DNA of 30,412 nucleotides from an uncultured Peptoniphilus sp. (GCA_902489255.1 CABTZF010000021.1:1-30412); one strand, 5' to 3'. Shown: positions 1 through 9,016, counted from the stretch's first letter. Notes: generated from the sequence alone by a model not told the origin. A program made the numbers and translations.

Positions 1-25
1 CTTTTTTGTCATAAGCTTGACATGA

Positions 26-895
26 GAGGGAAGTGGATCTCTACTCTTGCAGATGAAAAAGCAATTTGATGAACATATTATTGATGAGGGATTTTTTGGT
101 CAAGAAATTAATATGACAAATTTCAACTTAGCCCGCATGAATATGTTTTTACATAATGTAAATTATAATAATTTTTCAATAAAAAGAGGAGATACTTTAT
201 TAGATCCCCTTCACAATGATGAAAAACCTTTTGATGCTATTGTTTCAAATCCGCCCTATTCAATAAAATGGGTGGGAGATGCGGATCCTACTCTTATAAA
301 CGATATAAGATTTGCACCCGCAGGCAAATTAGCACCAAAATCCTATGCCGACTATGCTTTTATTATGCATTCACTTGCCTATTTATCAAGCAAGGGCAGG
401 GCTGCCATAGTATGTTTTCCGGGGATTTTTTATAGGAAGGGTGCAGAAAAAACAATCAGGCAATATCTTGTGGATAATAATTTTATTGACTGCGTAATTC
501 AATTGCCTGAAAATTTATTTTTTGGAACTTCGATAGCCACTTGCATTTTAGTTATGGCAAAAAACAAGACAGAAAATAAAATACTTTTTATTGACGCAAG
601 CAAAGAATTTAAAAAAGAAACAAACAACAATATTTTAGAAGAAAAAAATATAAAAACAATAGTAGAAGAATTTAGGGACAGAAAGGAAAAAGAATATTTT
701 TCAAGATATGTAGATAGAGATGAGATAGTAGAAAATGATTATAACCTCTCCGTTTCAACCTATGTGGAAAAAGAAGACACAAGGGAAAAAATAGATATAA
801 AAGTTTTAAATAAAGAAATAGAAGAAACAGTAGAAAAAATAAATAAATTAAGAGCTTCAATAAACCAAATAGTAAGGGAGCTTGAAGATGAGTAA
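26..895 (+). CDS. hsdM: Type I restriction-modification DNA methyltransferase subunit HsdM, C-terminal part (5' end missing or broken)
   Basis: HsdM forms the M2S methyltransferase that adds N6-methyladenine at the site chosen by HsdS. The readable frame begins with GSGSLLL, the tail of SAM-binding motif I, which normally reads D-P-x-C-G-S-G. It continues through the conserved FFGQE and NLARMNM segments and the catalytic NPPY motif (positions 250-261), then an acidic, lysine-rich C-terminal helix. About 285 residues are present against roughly 500 in the family, so the N-terminal domain lies outside the window. A TGA at 23-25 interrupts the frame exactly where the D-P-x-C of motif I should be, so the gene is either frameshifted, cut by a rearrangement, or damaged by a contig edge. 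TTG at 47 is not a credible native start. The gene ends eight bases inside hsdS, so the two are translationally coupled. The family call is firm; intactness is doubtful. Confidence 0.88.
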   Translation, partial: EGSGSLLLQMKKQFDEHIIDEGFFGQEINMTNFNLARMNMFLHNVNYNNFSIKRGDTLLDPLHNDEKPFDAIVSNPPYSIKWVGDADPTLINDIRFAPAGKLAPKSYADYAFIMHSLAYLSSKGRAAIVCFPGIFYRKGAEKTIRQYLVDNNFIDCVIQLPENLFFGTSIATCILVMAKNKTENKILFIDASKEFKKETNNNILEEKNIKTIVEEFRDRKEKEYFSRYVDRDEIVENDYNLSVSTYVEKEDTREKIDIKVLNKEIEETVEKINKLRASINQIVRELEDE

Positions 896-2726
896 GATAG
901 ATGAACTATTAAAAAATGAAAAGGTAGAGTGGAAAAAATTAGGGGAAGTTTGCGATATTGTTCGTGGTGTCAGAGTAACAAAGAAAGAACTTGTAGATAA
1001 TGGAGAATATCCTGTAGTTTCTGGTGGTATTGGATACATGGGTTACCTTAATAATTATAATAGAAAAGAAGATACTATTACAATCGCTCAATATGGAACT
1101 GCAGGTTATGTTTGTTGGCAAAAAAAGAAATTTTGGGCTAATGATGTTTGTTTTTCCGTTTATCCTAATGAAAAAGTAATAAAAAAATTTTTGTATCACT
1201 ATTTGTTACAAAAACAGCAATATCTATATTCTATATCTAATAAATCTGCTGTACCATATAGTATTTCTAAAGAAAAAATCCTTAAAATTGAAATTCCAGT
1301 ACCGTCACTTGAAACCCAAGAAAAAATTGTTAAAATACTTGACAAATTCACAAATTATGTTACTGAATTACAGGCTGAATTACAGGCTGAATTACAGGCA
1401 AGAAATAAGCAGTATGAGTATTATAGGGATATGCTTTTAAGTGAAGAATATTTGAATAAACTCACAAAAGAATTTTATCAAATAGATAAGATTAGGAGCT
1501 TTGATTTTATAAAAATATCTGAACTATGTTTAAGACAAAGAGGTATAAAAATAACCGCTGAGCAAATGAAAAATCTAGACAAATCAGATTCTAGCGTTAA
1601 AGTATTCGCCGGTGGAAATACAACGGCAAATCTCTTGCCAGAAGAAGTTGGAATTGAGAATATTATAAACAAACCAAGTGTAATTGTGAAGTCAAGGGGA
1701 CACATTGATTTTGAATATTATGATAGAGATTTTACTCATAAAAATGAAATGTGGTCCTATTCAAGCTTGGATGAAGAGAAATTAAATATAAAGTTTTTAT
1801 ATTATATTTTAAAAAATAATTTAAAGTATTTTATAGATAACGCTATATCAGGTAAATTGCCTCAAATATCAACAGGAGTTACAGATAATTATAAAGTGCC
1901 ACTACCAAGTATTTATATTCAAAATAAGGTTGTTGAGGTTTTGGATAAGTTTCAAGACTTGCTTTCTGATACTCAGGGCTTGTTGCCGGAAGAGATTGAA
2001 CAAAGACAAAAACAATATGAATATTTCCGTGAAAAACTCTTGACATTCGAAGATAAAGTGATAACACACACACAAATAATTTCTAGAAGCTACTTTGATA
2101 TATTGAACGAAGTTTGCGACATACTAGGAATAAATATTGCTTCAAATTATTTTTATAAATTATCTGAATGTACACTAAATATTGAAAAAATAAATTGGAA
2201 TAATTTAACAGAATTAGATTACATCGACCTATCTTCAATAGATCGTGAGAGTAATTCTATTATAGAAACTACTAAAATTAATAAAAATAATGCACCTAGC
2301 AGAGCAAAGCAACTTGTTAAAGAAGATGATATAATTTTTGGAACGACTAGACCTACTTTGAAAAGATTTTATAAAGTCGAAAAATGTTATGATGGTCAAG
2401 CTTGTAGTACGGGATTTTGTGTTTTAAGGGCAGATAAAAATAAAGTTATACCAAAATGGATTTATTATTCTATTAGAACAAGTAATTTTTTTGAGTATAT
2501 AAAAATCAATGAGGTAGGAACAAGTTATCCATCAATCTCAGATGCAAAAGTAAAAGATTATAAAATTTTAGTGCCACCAATGGAGGTACAAGACTATGTG
2601 GTTTCTATCCTCGATAAGTTTGATTCTTTAGTAAATGATATTAAAGAGGGATTGCCCAAAGAAATAGAATTAAGACAAAAACAGTATGAGTATTATAGGG
2701 AAAAGCTTTTAAATTTTCCTAAATAG
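888..2726 (+). CDS. hsdS: Type I restriction-modification specificity subunit HsdS with three target-recognition domains
   Basis: HsdS sets the DNA sequence recognised by the HsdM/HsdR complex. ATG at 888 is chosen because AAGGGAG sits 7 nt upstream at 874-880; it overlaps the hsdM stop. The protein is 612 residues against about 400 for ordinary HsdS. I see three complete modules, each a target-recognition domain followed by a conserved helical spacer. TRD1 is about residues 14-135, with a spacer ending RNKQYEYYRDMLL (172-184). TRD2 is about 190-338, with a spacer ending RQKQYEYFREKLL (near 374-386). TRD3 is about 390-560, with a spacer ending RQKQYEYYREKLL. TRD3 carries the typical YIDLSSID, NAPSRA and DIIFGTTRP segments, so it is not a fragment. 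Normal HsdS has two such modules. Residues 160-171 are three ELQA repeats inside spacer 1, the region known in EcoR124I relatives to set the distance between half-sites. Probably a recombinational fusion; a chimeric assembly is the alternative. Confidence 0.93.
   Translation: MSKIDELLKNEKVEWKKLGEVCDIVRGVRVTKKELVDNGEYPVVSGGIGYMGYLNNYNRKEDTITIAQYGTAGYVCWQKKKFWANDVCFSVYPNEKVIKKFLYHYLLQKQQYLYSISNKSAVPYSISKEKILKIEIPVPSLETQEKIVKILDKFTNYVTELQAELQAELQARNKQYEYYRDMLLSEEYLNKLTKEFYQIDKIRSFDFIKISELCLRQRGIKITAEQMKNLDKSDSSVKVFAGGNTTANLLPEEVGIENIINKPSVIVKSRGHIDFEYYDRDFTHKNEMWSYSSLDEEKLNIKFLYYILKNNLKYFIDNAISGKLPQISTGVTDNYKVPLPSIYIQNKVVEVLDKFQDLLSDTQGLLPEEIEQRQKQYEYFREKLLTFEDKVITHTQIISRSYFDILNEVCDILGINIASNYFYKLSECTLNIEKINWNNLTELDYIDLSSIDRESNSIIETTKINKNNAPSRAKQLVKEDDIIFGTTRPTLKRFYKVEKCYDGQACSTGFCVLRADKNKVIPKWIYYSIRTSNFFEYIKINEVGTSYPSISDAKVKDYKILVPPMEVQDYVVSILDKFDSLVNDIKEGLPKEIELRQKQYEYYREKLLNFPK
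1365..1400 (+). repeat. Three tandem 12-bp repeats encoding ELQA in hsdS
   Basis: GAATTACAGGCT occurs three times head to tail (1365-1376, 1377-1388, 1389-1400); the last copy ends GCA instead of GCT. Each unit is in frame and encodes ELQA in the helical spacer after TRD1. In EcoR124I and its variants, a change from two to three copies of a four-residue repeat at the equivalent place lengthens the recognition-site spacer by one base. Gain or loss of units here would stay in frame. Confidence 0.95.
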
Positions 2727-2737
2727 AAAGGAATATT

Positions 2738-5700
2738 ATGGAAGAAAACAATATAATTTACAATAAATCCATCATTGCCGAAATGACGGGCGGAATTATT
2801 TTAGCAAATTTTAAAAAAGATTTAAGTGTTAGAGAGTCTTCCTATCAAAGCGAGCAAGAGCTTGAAAGGCAAATGATTGAAAATTTAATTTCTCAAGGCT
2901 ATGAACATATAAAGATAAAAACAAAGGATGATTTATACAATAATCTAAAAGTTCAAATTGAAAAGTTAAATGGAGTGTCTTTTTCAGATGAAGAATGGAA
3001 TAGGTTTTTGCTTGAATATTTGGATGCTCCCAATGATGGGATGATAGAAAAAACAAGAAAGGTGCAGGAAGATAATATATATGATTTTATTTTTGATGAC
3101 GGGCATCTGAAAAATATTAAGATTATAGATAAGAAAAATATTCACAATAATTTTTTGCAGGTTATGAATCAGTTTGCTCAAAGCGGCACTCATGGCAATC
3201 GCTATGATGTAACAATTCTTGTAAACGGTCTGCCCCTTGTCCATATTGAGCTAAAAAAAAGAGGTGTAAATTTACACGAGGCATTTAATCAAATTCATAG
3301 ATATAGTAAGGAAAGTTTCAATAGTGAATCGTCTCTCTATAAATTTGTGCAAATTTTTGTAATTTCCAACGGAACATATACCAGATATTTTGGCAATACA
3401 ACTGCACAAAATAAAAATAATTATGAGTTCACTTGCGAGTGGGCGGATGCCAAGAATAAGGTTATTAGCGATTTAGAGGATTTTACAAAAACTTTTTTTG
3501 AAAAGCGTGTTGTTCTTGAAGTTCTTACCAAGTATTGTGTTTTTGATGTCAATAATACGCTCTTAATTATGCGCCCCTATCAAATTGCGGCTACTGAAAG
3601 AATTTTGTGGAAGATAAAGTCAAGTTATGAAACTAAAAAAGCAGGAAGGCCTGAAGCCGGTGGATTTATTTGGCATACGACCGGTTCCGGCAAAACTCTT
3701 ACATCTTTTACGGCTGCAAGGCTTGCCACGAGTCTTGATTTTATTGATAAGGTATTTTTTGTTGTTGACAGAAAAGATTTGGACTACCAAACAATGAAAG
3801 AATATCAAAGATTTCAGCCGGACAGTGTAAATGGAAGTAAAAATACCAGGGAGCTTAAAAGGTGTATTGAAAAAGATGATAACAGGATTGTAGTTACAAC
3901 TATTCAAAAGTTAAATGAATTTGTAAAGAAAAATCCTACTCATGAAATTTATGATAAACACTGTGTTCTTATATTTGATGAATGCCACCGCTCTCAGTTT
4001 GGGGATGCACAAAAAAATATAAGAAAATCATTTAAAAAATATTACCAATTCGGCTTTACAGGGACTCCGATTTTTCCTGAAAATTCTCTTGGCGGAGAAA
4101 CTACTGCCGGCATATTCGGGGCTCAACTTCACTCTTATGTAATCACTGATGCTATTCGTGACGGCAAGGTTTTAAAATTTAAGGTTGATTACAATAATAT
4201 AAGGCCTAAATTTAAAGATGCAGAAAAAGAGAATGATGAAAATAAATTAGCAAAACTGGAAAATAAAATGCTCCTTCATCCGGAACGTATTACAGAAATT
4301 ACTAAATATATTTTAAAAATTTTTGATACAAAAACGCACCGTAATGAGTTTTATGATTTGAAGCAAAGAAGGTTAAACGGATTTAATGCAATGTTTGCTG
4401 TTCAAAGTATTGAGGCTGCAAAATTATATTATGAAGAGTTTGAAAAACAGCAGCAAGAATTAGCAAAAGAAAAAAGACTGAAAGTAGCTACAATTTTTAG
4501 TTTTGCAGCTAATGAAGAACAAAGAGCAATTGGAGAAATTTCAGAAGAAGATTTTGACCCTTCAGCTATGGATTTAAGTGCAAAAGAATTCTTGGATAAA
4601 GTAATTTCTGATTATAATGGCTATTTTAAGACAAACTATTCTACTAACGGCAATGAATTTCAAAATTATTACAAGGATTTATCTTTAAAGGTAAAAGAAA
4701 GAAAGGTTGATTTATTAATTGTTGTGGGAATGTTTTTAACAGGTTTTGACGCACCGACTTTAAATACTTTATTTGTTGATAAAAATCTGAGATATCATGG
4801 GCTTATTCAGGCATTTTCAAGAACCAACAGGATACTTAATAAGGTAAAAACTTTCGGAAATATTGTTTGCTTTAGAGATTTGGAAAAGGCTACAATAGAT
4901 GCAATAAAAACTTTTGGAGATGAAAACAGTGTAAATATTATTTTGGAAAAAAGCTATGCAGAATATATTTATGGGTTTAAAGATGAAGAAACGGGGGAAA
5001 TTACTAAGGGTTATATAGATATTTGTAATGAAATTAATGATAAATTTCCCGATCCGACTGAAATTACATTGGAAGCGGACAAAAAAGTATTTGCGGAACT
5101 TTTTGGAGAACTTTTAAAAGCTGAAAATATATTAAAAAATTTTGATGAATTTGAAAGTTTTGAAAAAATAATCACTGACAGGCAAATGCAGGATATGAAA
5201 AGCGTCTATGTGGATATTAGGGAAAATATTTTAAATTCAAAGAATGCTGAAAAATCCATAGGTGGGCAAGTTGATTTTTCTGATGTGGAATTTCAAATTG
5301 ATTTGCTAAAAACTGATGAAATTAATTTGGATTATATTTTAGCTCTAATATTGGAAAAATCAAAAGGAAATGAGGATATAGAAAGTTTGAAGGCGGAAGT
5401 TCGTAGAGTTATAAGGTCAAGTCTTGGAACGAGAGCAAAAGAAGAGCTGATTATGGATTTTATAAACAAGACAAGGCTTGCAGAATTGAAAAATACTGAT
5501 GACATTCTTGAATCATTTTATAAGTTTGCCAAAAAAGAAAAAGAAGTTAAAATAAAATCGTTAGTTGAAGAAGAAAAGCTTAAAGAAGGGTCAAAACGCT
5601 TTATAGAAAAGTCTATCAGTAAGGGCTATGTAGAATATGCAGGGGATGAATTGGACAAAATAATCCCGCCGACTTCACGAAGACGTGGAGCAAGAGAAAA

Positions 5701-5761
5701 AAAGAAAGAAACTGTTCTTGAAAAAATAAGAAAAATTGTGGAAATTTTTGTTGGGATTTAG
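2738..5761 (+). CDS. hsdR: Type I restriction endonuclease subunit HsdR (ATP-dependent translocase/nuclease)
   Basis: HsdR is the motor and nuclease subunit that joins M2S to form the restriction enzyme. At 1007 residues it matches the type IC (EcoR124I-like) size of about 1040. The N-terminal PD-(D/E)xK nuclease core is visible as YDVTILVNG (Asp near residue 157) followed by IELKK near 171. The superfamily 2 helicase motor has Walker A TTGSGKT near residue 314, the DEAD-type box DECH near 414, the motif III-like FTGTP near 441 and motif VI SRTNR near 695. A lysine-rich C-terminal tail probably contacts the methyltransferase core. ATG at 2738 follows AAAGGA by 6-7 nt and lies 11 bases after hsdS, so it is in the same operon. 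All key residues are present, so this subunit looks functional even though hsdM may not be. Confidence 0.96.
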   Translation: MEENNIIYNKSIIAEMTGGIILANFKKDLSVRESSYQSEQELERQMIENLISQGYEHIKIKTKDDLYNNLKVQIEKLNGVSFSDEEWNRFLLEYLDAPNDGMIEKTRKVQEDNIYDFIFDDGHLKNIKIIDKKNIHNNFLQVMNQFAQSGTHGNRYDVTILVNGLPLVHIELKKRGVNLHEAFNQIHRYSKESFNSESSLYKFVQIFVISNGTYTRYFGNTTAQNKNNYEFTCEWADAKNKVISDLEDFTKTFFEKRVVLEVLTKYCVFDVNNTLLIMRPYQIAATERILWKIKSSYETKKAGRPEAGGFIWHTTGSGKTLTSFTAARLATSLDFIDKVFFVVDRKDLDYQTMKEYQRFQPDSVNGSKNTRELKRCIEKDDNRIVVTTIQKLNEFVKKNPTHEIYDKHCVLIFDECHRSQFGDAQKNIRKSFKKYYQFGFTGTPIFPENSLGGETTAGIFGAQLHSYVITDAIRDGKVLKFKVDYNNIRPKFKDAEKENDENKLAKLENKMLLHPERITEITKYILKIFDTKTHRNEFYDLKQRRLNGFNAMFAVQSIEAAKLYYEEFEKQQQELAKEKRLKVATIFSFAANEEQRAIGEISEEDFDPSAMDLSAKEFLDKVISDYNGYFKTNYSTNGNEFQNYYKDLSLKVKERKVDLLIVVGMFLTGFDAPTLNTLFVDKNLRYHGLIQAFSRTNRILNKVKTFGNIVCFRDLEKATIDAIKTFGDENSVNIILEKSYAEYIYGFKDEETGEITKGYIDICNEINDKFPDPTEITLEADKKVFAELFGELLKAENILKNFDEFESFEKIITDRQMQDMKSVYVDIRENILNSKNAEKSIGGQVDFSDVEFQIDLLKTDEINLDYILALILEKSKGNEDIESLKAEVRRVIRSSLGTRAKEELIMDFINKTRLAELKNTDDILESFYKFAKKEKEVKIKSLVEEEKLKEGSKRFIEKSISKGYVEYAGDELDKIIPPTSRRRGAREKKKETVLEKIRKIVEIFVGI

Positions 5762-6119
5762 ATTTTTAGTTTAGGGCTTGTGTTTATTTAAAGTAGTTAT
5801 TTTTTATATGAGCTTTATATGAATTGAAATGAGAAAAACTGTTAGAATTTATATTAATGATAGTAGGGAGCTTTTTAAGAGCTTGTACTTGGAACTTGAA
5901 GCAACCTAACATGAATTAGCCTTTAGTATGGATTGGCAAAGATAAGATAATAAAAAGACACCGGAATTATTTACTATATTGGGATTAGACTTTATAAGCA
6001 TGAAAACTATGGTGAATAAATTGCCTTATTTGTGTAAATGCTTACTTTTAATAAGATTTGAAATTAGGACCACAGTTTATTAATCTTCGCTTGAGCTAAG
6101 ATTTTTATGGAGAAAATAT
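5762..6119. other. Intergenic region, no gene recognised
   Basis: 358 bases, AT-rich. No clear terminator follows hsdR and no consensus promoter is evident before the next gene. A 45-codon open stretch around 5955-6090 has no ribosome binding site and no recognisable product. It may be decayed coding sequence, but I cannot support a gene. Confidence 0.5.
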
Positions 6120-6440
6120 ATGAAGAAAAAAATTTTGATTGAACTCTTATTTGGATTTATTTTTGCAATGCTATTAATGAGTATTGTAATTTATTTTGCT
6201 TATACTGAAGCTTATAGCACAAATATTGATACACTTACTGTTAAAATTCTTGGAATACCTATTTATAAATTGACAAAATCCGGAACGGAATATATAGGCA
6301 AGTCAATAGGAATTTATATGGGACTGGTATGTGCTATTTGTATGGCACTAAGCACTATTGTAGGAAAGCTTATAAGCAAAGCAAAAAAAGGTGAGGCCGA
6401 GTTTGTCAAACAAGAACACAAAAGAATAACTAAAACTTAA
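6120..6440 (+). CDS. Small two-helix membrane protein of unknown function
   Basis: A 106-residue protein I do not recognise. Residues about 5-28 (LIELLFGFIFAMLLMSIVIY) and about 63-87 (IGIYMGLVCAICMALSTIVG) form two predicted membrane helices. They are separated by an extracytoplasmic or cytoplasmic loop with GIPIYKLTKSG, and a basic, lysine-rich C-terminal tail follows. ATG at 6120 is well supported by GGAG at 6109-6112, seven bases upstream. It stands alone between the R-M locus and the suf operon in the same direction, with long gaps on both sides (357 and over 400 bases), so it is probably its own transcription unit. A role linked to restriction is not indicated by the sequence. It could equally be an old chromosomal gene beside the R-M insertion. 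Confidence 0.7.
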   Translation: MKKKILIELLFGFIFAMLLMSIVIYFAYTEAYSTNIDTLTVKILGIPIYKLTKSGTEYIGKSIGIYMGLVCAICMALSTIVGKLISKAKKGEAEFVKQEHKRITKT

Positions 6441-6441
6441 T

Positions 6442-6466
6442 GTGATAGAGGAATCTATTATTTTTA
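6442..6466 (+). terminator. Weak terminator-like hairpin after the small membrane protein
   Basis: GATAGA (6444-6449), a GGAA loop and TCTATT (6454-6459) form a short AT-rich stem of 6-8 pairs including G-U pairs, followed by TATTTTTAT. It is placed right after the stop codon but is thermodynamically weak. Confidence 0.3.
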
Positions 6467-6844
6467 TGCCTGAAATTAAAAAAAGATAATTATGCATTTT
6501 GATTATTTTTATAAGAGGCAATTAAAAAATATAATTTTATTTGGGCAGCAAGAGTTTTGACAGAAAATGAGTTTTTAAAAGCGTTTCCTTTTAAGCTTAA
6601 ATTTTACATATTAAAGATTTTTAATATAGCCGGCTTATAAGGGTCAGGTTTTTATTAAAACTGTTTTATTAATTTCTTATAGTAAGTTCTTAAATATTTA
6701 TTATATTTTTAGTTAATATATAATTTAGCATAAAAAATATTATTAAATTATTGATAATTGTGGTATTATATAAAATGTAAATCTGAGTAAAATACTATGG
6801 ATTATTTTATGAAAATCATAAGATTATGAAATATGGGAGGAAAT
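6467..6844 (+). promoter_or_regulatory. Upstream region of the suf operon with possible promoter
   Basis: An AT-rich leader with no gene. The best -10 candidates are TATTAT (6764-6769, preceded by TGTGG) or TATAAA (6769-6774), with only weak -35 matches, which suggests an activator-dependent or regulated promoter. A short AGTA-AAA-TACT inverted repeat lies just downstream (6786-6796). I see no full-length IscR-type operator here. The strong ribosome binding site GGGAGG at 6835-6840 fixes the first start codon. Confidence 0.35.
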
Positions 6845-7603
6845 ATGGCTGAAGAGTTATGCAGAATAGAAAATTTAAGTGCCGGAGTTGACGGTAAAGA
6901 AATTTTAAAGGATATAAATTTAAAAATTAATTATGGAGAGGTTCATGTTATTATGGGACCTAACGGATCAGGCAAGTCAACACTTGCAAATGTAATAATG
7001 GCTAATCCTGTTTATACAGTAAATAAGGGGAAAATATTTTTGGACGGGGAAGATATTTCAAATCTTTCTACGGACAAAAGAGCTAAGAAGGGACTATTTA
7101 TGTCTTTTCAAAGCCCAGAAGAAGTTCCGGGTATTTCTGTAGAAAATTTCATTAGAACTGCAAAGATGAATAAAGAGGATATTAATATACCGATTTTAAA
7201 ATTTCAAAAAGAATTAAAATCTGAAATGAAAAATTTGAGCATGGATGAAGTTTATGCAGAAAGATATTTGAATGTGGGCTTTTCCGGAGGAGAAAAGAAG
7301 AAATCAGAAATTCTTCAAATGCTGATGTTAAATCCCAAGCTTGCAATCCTTGATGAAACAGATTCAGGTCTTGATGTGGATGCGACAAGAATTGTTGCGG
7401 GCGGAATTGAAAGATTTTTAAATAAAGATAACGCGGTGTTAATAATTACCCACCACCAAGAGCTTGTAAGAAATGTCGTACCTGACTATGTTCATGTTAT
7501 AGTAAACGGTCAAATTGTTAAAGAAGGAGATGCATCTTTGGTTGCAAAGATTGAAGAGGAAGGTTTCGGTTGGATTTTAGATGAGGCTGAAATAGATGGT
7601 TAA
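6845..7603 (+). CDS. sufC: Iron-sulfur cluster assembly ATPase SufC
   Basis: SufC is the ABC-type ATPase that drives conformational change in the SufBC2D scaffold during iron-sulfur cluster assembly in the cytosol. The protein is 252 residues, as usual for the family. Walker A GPNGSGKST is near residues 38-46, the Q-loop segment MSFQSPEE near 87-94, the signature FSGGEKKK near 146, Walker B with LAILDETDSGLD near 167-178, and the switch histidine in ITHHQEL. The DETDSGLD form is characteristic of SufC rather than transport ATPases. An upstream in-frame ATG at 6833 overlaps the ribosome binding site GGGAGG, so ATG at 6845 is the proper start. It is the first gene of the suf operon and overlaps sufB by eight bases. 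Confidence 0.97.
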   Translation: MAEELCRIENLSAGVDGKEILKDINLKINYGEVHVIMGPNGSGKSTLANVIMANPVYTVNKGKIFLDGEDISNLSTDKRAKKGLFMSFQSPEEVPGISVENFIRTAKMNKEDINIPILKFQKELKSEMKNLSMDEVYAERYLNVGFSGGEKKKSEILQMLMLNPKLAILDETDSGLDVDATRIVAGGIERFLNKDNAVLIITHHQELVRNVVPDYVHVIVNGQIVKEGDASLVAKIEEEGFGWILDEAEIDG

Positions 7604-9008
7604 GAAAGACAGAACTTATGTAGAAGATATGGACAGGGGTATTTATGATATTAAAAATGCCTTTGAATATAGGTATAAAACAAGTGAGGGTCTTAATGAA
7701 GAAATTGTAAGAGAAATTTCTTTTGAAAAAAAAGAACCTGAATGGATGCTTAACTATAGGTTGGAAGCTCTGGAAATTTTTAACAAGTCAAAAGATCCTG
7801 TATGGGGACCGGATTTGTCGGAAGTTGATATTGACAAGATAACGACTTATATAAGACCTAAGGCTGATTTATCAACTTCTTGGGATGATGTGCCCAAAGA
7901 AATAAGAGATACTTTTGATAAGCTGGGAATTCCTGAAGCTGAAAAAAAATCTTTTCTTTCAGGAGTTGGAGCCCAATATGACAGTGAAGTTGTATACCAT
8001 TCTATTCAGCAATATTTAAAAGATGCAGGTGTTATATATACTGATTTTGAATCAGGTCTTCGGGAATATCCGGAAATTGTAAAAAAATATTTCGGCAAAT
8101 GCATCAAACCAACTCTTCACAGATATGCGGCTCTTCATTATGCAGTATGGAGCGGAGGATCATTTGTTTATGTTCCAAAGGGAGTAAAGGTTGATATTCC
8201 TCTTCAATCCTATTTTAGATTAAATGCTCCGGGAGCAGGACAATTTGAACATACTTTAATTATTCTTGAACCGGAATCCTATTGCCATTTTATAGAAGGC
8301 TGTTCAGCACCAAAATATAATGTTGTAAATTTACATGCCGGTGCAGTGGAGCTTTATGTTGCAGAAAATTCAACTTTAAGATATTCGACAATTGAAAATT
8401 GGTCAAGAAATATGTATAACTTAAATACAAAAAGAGCCTTAGTGGAAAAAAATGGAAAAATCCAATGGATTAGCGGATCTTTCGGGTCCAGGGTTTCTAT
8501 GTTATATCCATCTTCAATTCTAAAAGGAGAAGGAGCCAGCAGTGAATTTACAGGAATTTCTTTTGCAGGATCTGAACAAAATTTAGATACCGGGGCTCAA
8601 GTTGTTCACTTGGCACCCAATACAAATTCTTTTATTAATACCAAATCTATTTCTAAAAATGGAGGGATTGCTGTTTATAGAGGACTTGTAGAATTTTCTG
8701 AAGATGCTGTAAATTCTAAAAATTCCACTTCTTGTGAATCACTTATGCTTGATGAAATATCACGTTCTGATACAATACCGACAATACGAATTAATAATCA
8801 GGAAGTGGATGTTGGACATGAAGCTAAGATAGGAAAAATTTCAGATTCAGTTATATTTTATTTAATGACCAGGGGTCTGTCGGAAGAAGATGCTAAGCAA
8901 TTAGTAGTCAGAGGTTTTGCTGAACCAGTTGCCAAGGAACTTCCTATGGAATATGCGGTTGAGATGAATAATTTGATTAACTTAGAACTTGTGGGATCAA
9001 TCGGGTAG
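7596..9008 (+). CDS. sufB: Iron-sulfur cluster scaffold protein SufB
   Basis: SufB is the main scaffold subunit on which the nascent cluster forms, in complex with SufC and SufD. At 470 residues it is close to the usual 465-495. The right-handed parallel beta-helix core is recognisable by VYVPKGVKVDIPLQ and IEGCSAPKY; the cysteine of GCSAP corresponds to the sulfur-accepting Cys254 of E. coli SufB. In the C-terminal region TSCESLML and VGHEAKIG supply the equivalents of Cys405 and His433. These correspondences are from memory of the family, not an alignment. ATG at 7596 lies inside the end of sufC, so translation is coupled. All functional residues I can check are present. Confidence 0.97.
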   Translation: MVKKDRTYVEDMDRGIYDIKNAFEYRYKTSEGLNEEIVREISFEKKEPEWMLNYRLEALEIFNKSKDPVWGPDLSEVDIDKITTYIRPKADLSTSWDDVPKEIRDTFDKLGIPEAEKKSFLSGVGAQYDSEVVYHSIQQYLKDAGVIYTDFESGLREYPEIVKKYFGKCIKPTLHRYAALHYAVWSGGSFVYVPKGVKVDIPLQSYFRLNAPGAGQFEHTLIILEPESYCHFIEGCSAPKYNVVNLHAGAVELYVAENSTLRYSTIENWSRNMYNLNTKRALVEKNGKIQWISGSFGSRVSMLYPSSILKGEGASSEFTGISFAGSEQNLDTGAQVVHLAPNTNSFINTKSISKNGGIAVYRGLVEFSEDAVNSKNSTSCESLMLDEISRSDTIPTIRINNQEVDVGHEAKIGKISDSVIFYLMTRGLSEEDAKQLVVRGFAEPVAKELPMEYAVEMNNLINLELVGSIG

Positions 9009-9016
9009 GTGAAAAG

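Noticed and set aside
1..5761. Site-specific recombinase-driven hsdS inversion system
   Set aside because: No recombinase gene and no inverted partial hsdS cassette are within the window; the repeats seen are direct.
5955..6090. Possible 45-codon gene fragment after hsdR
   Set aside because: No start signal, no recognisable sequence and no conservation evidence.
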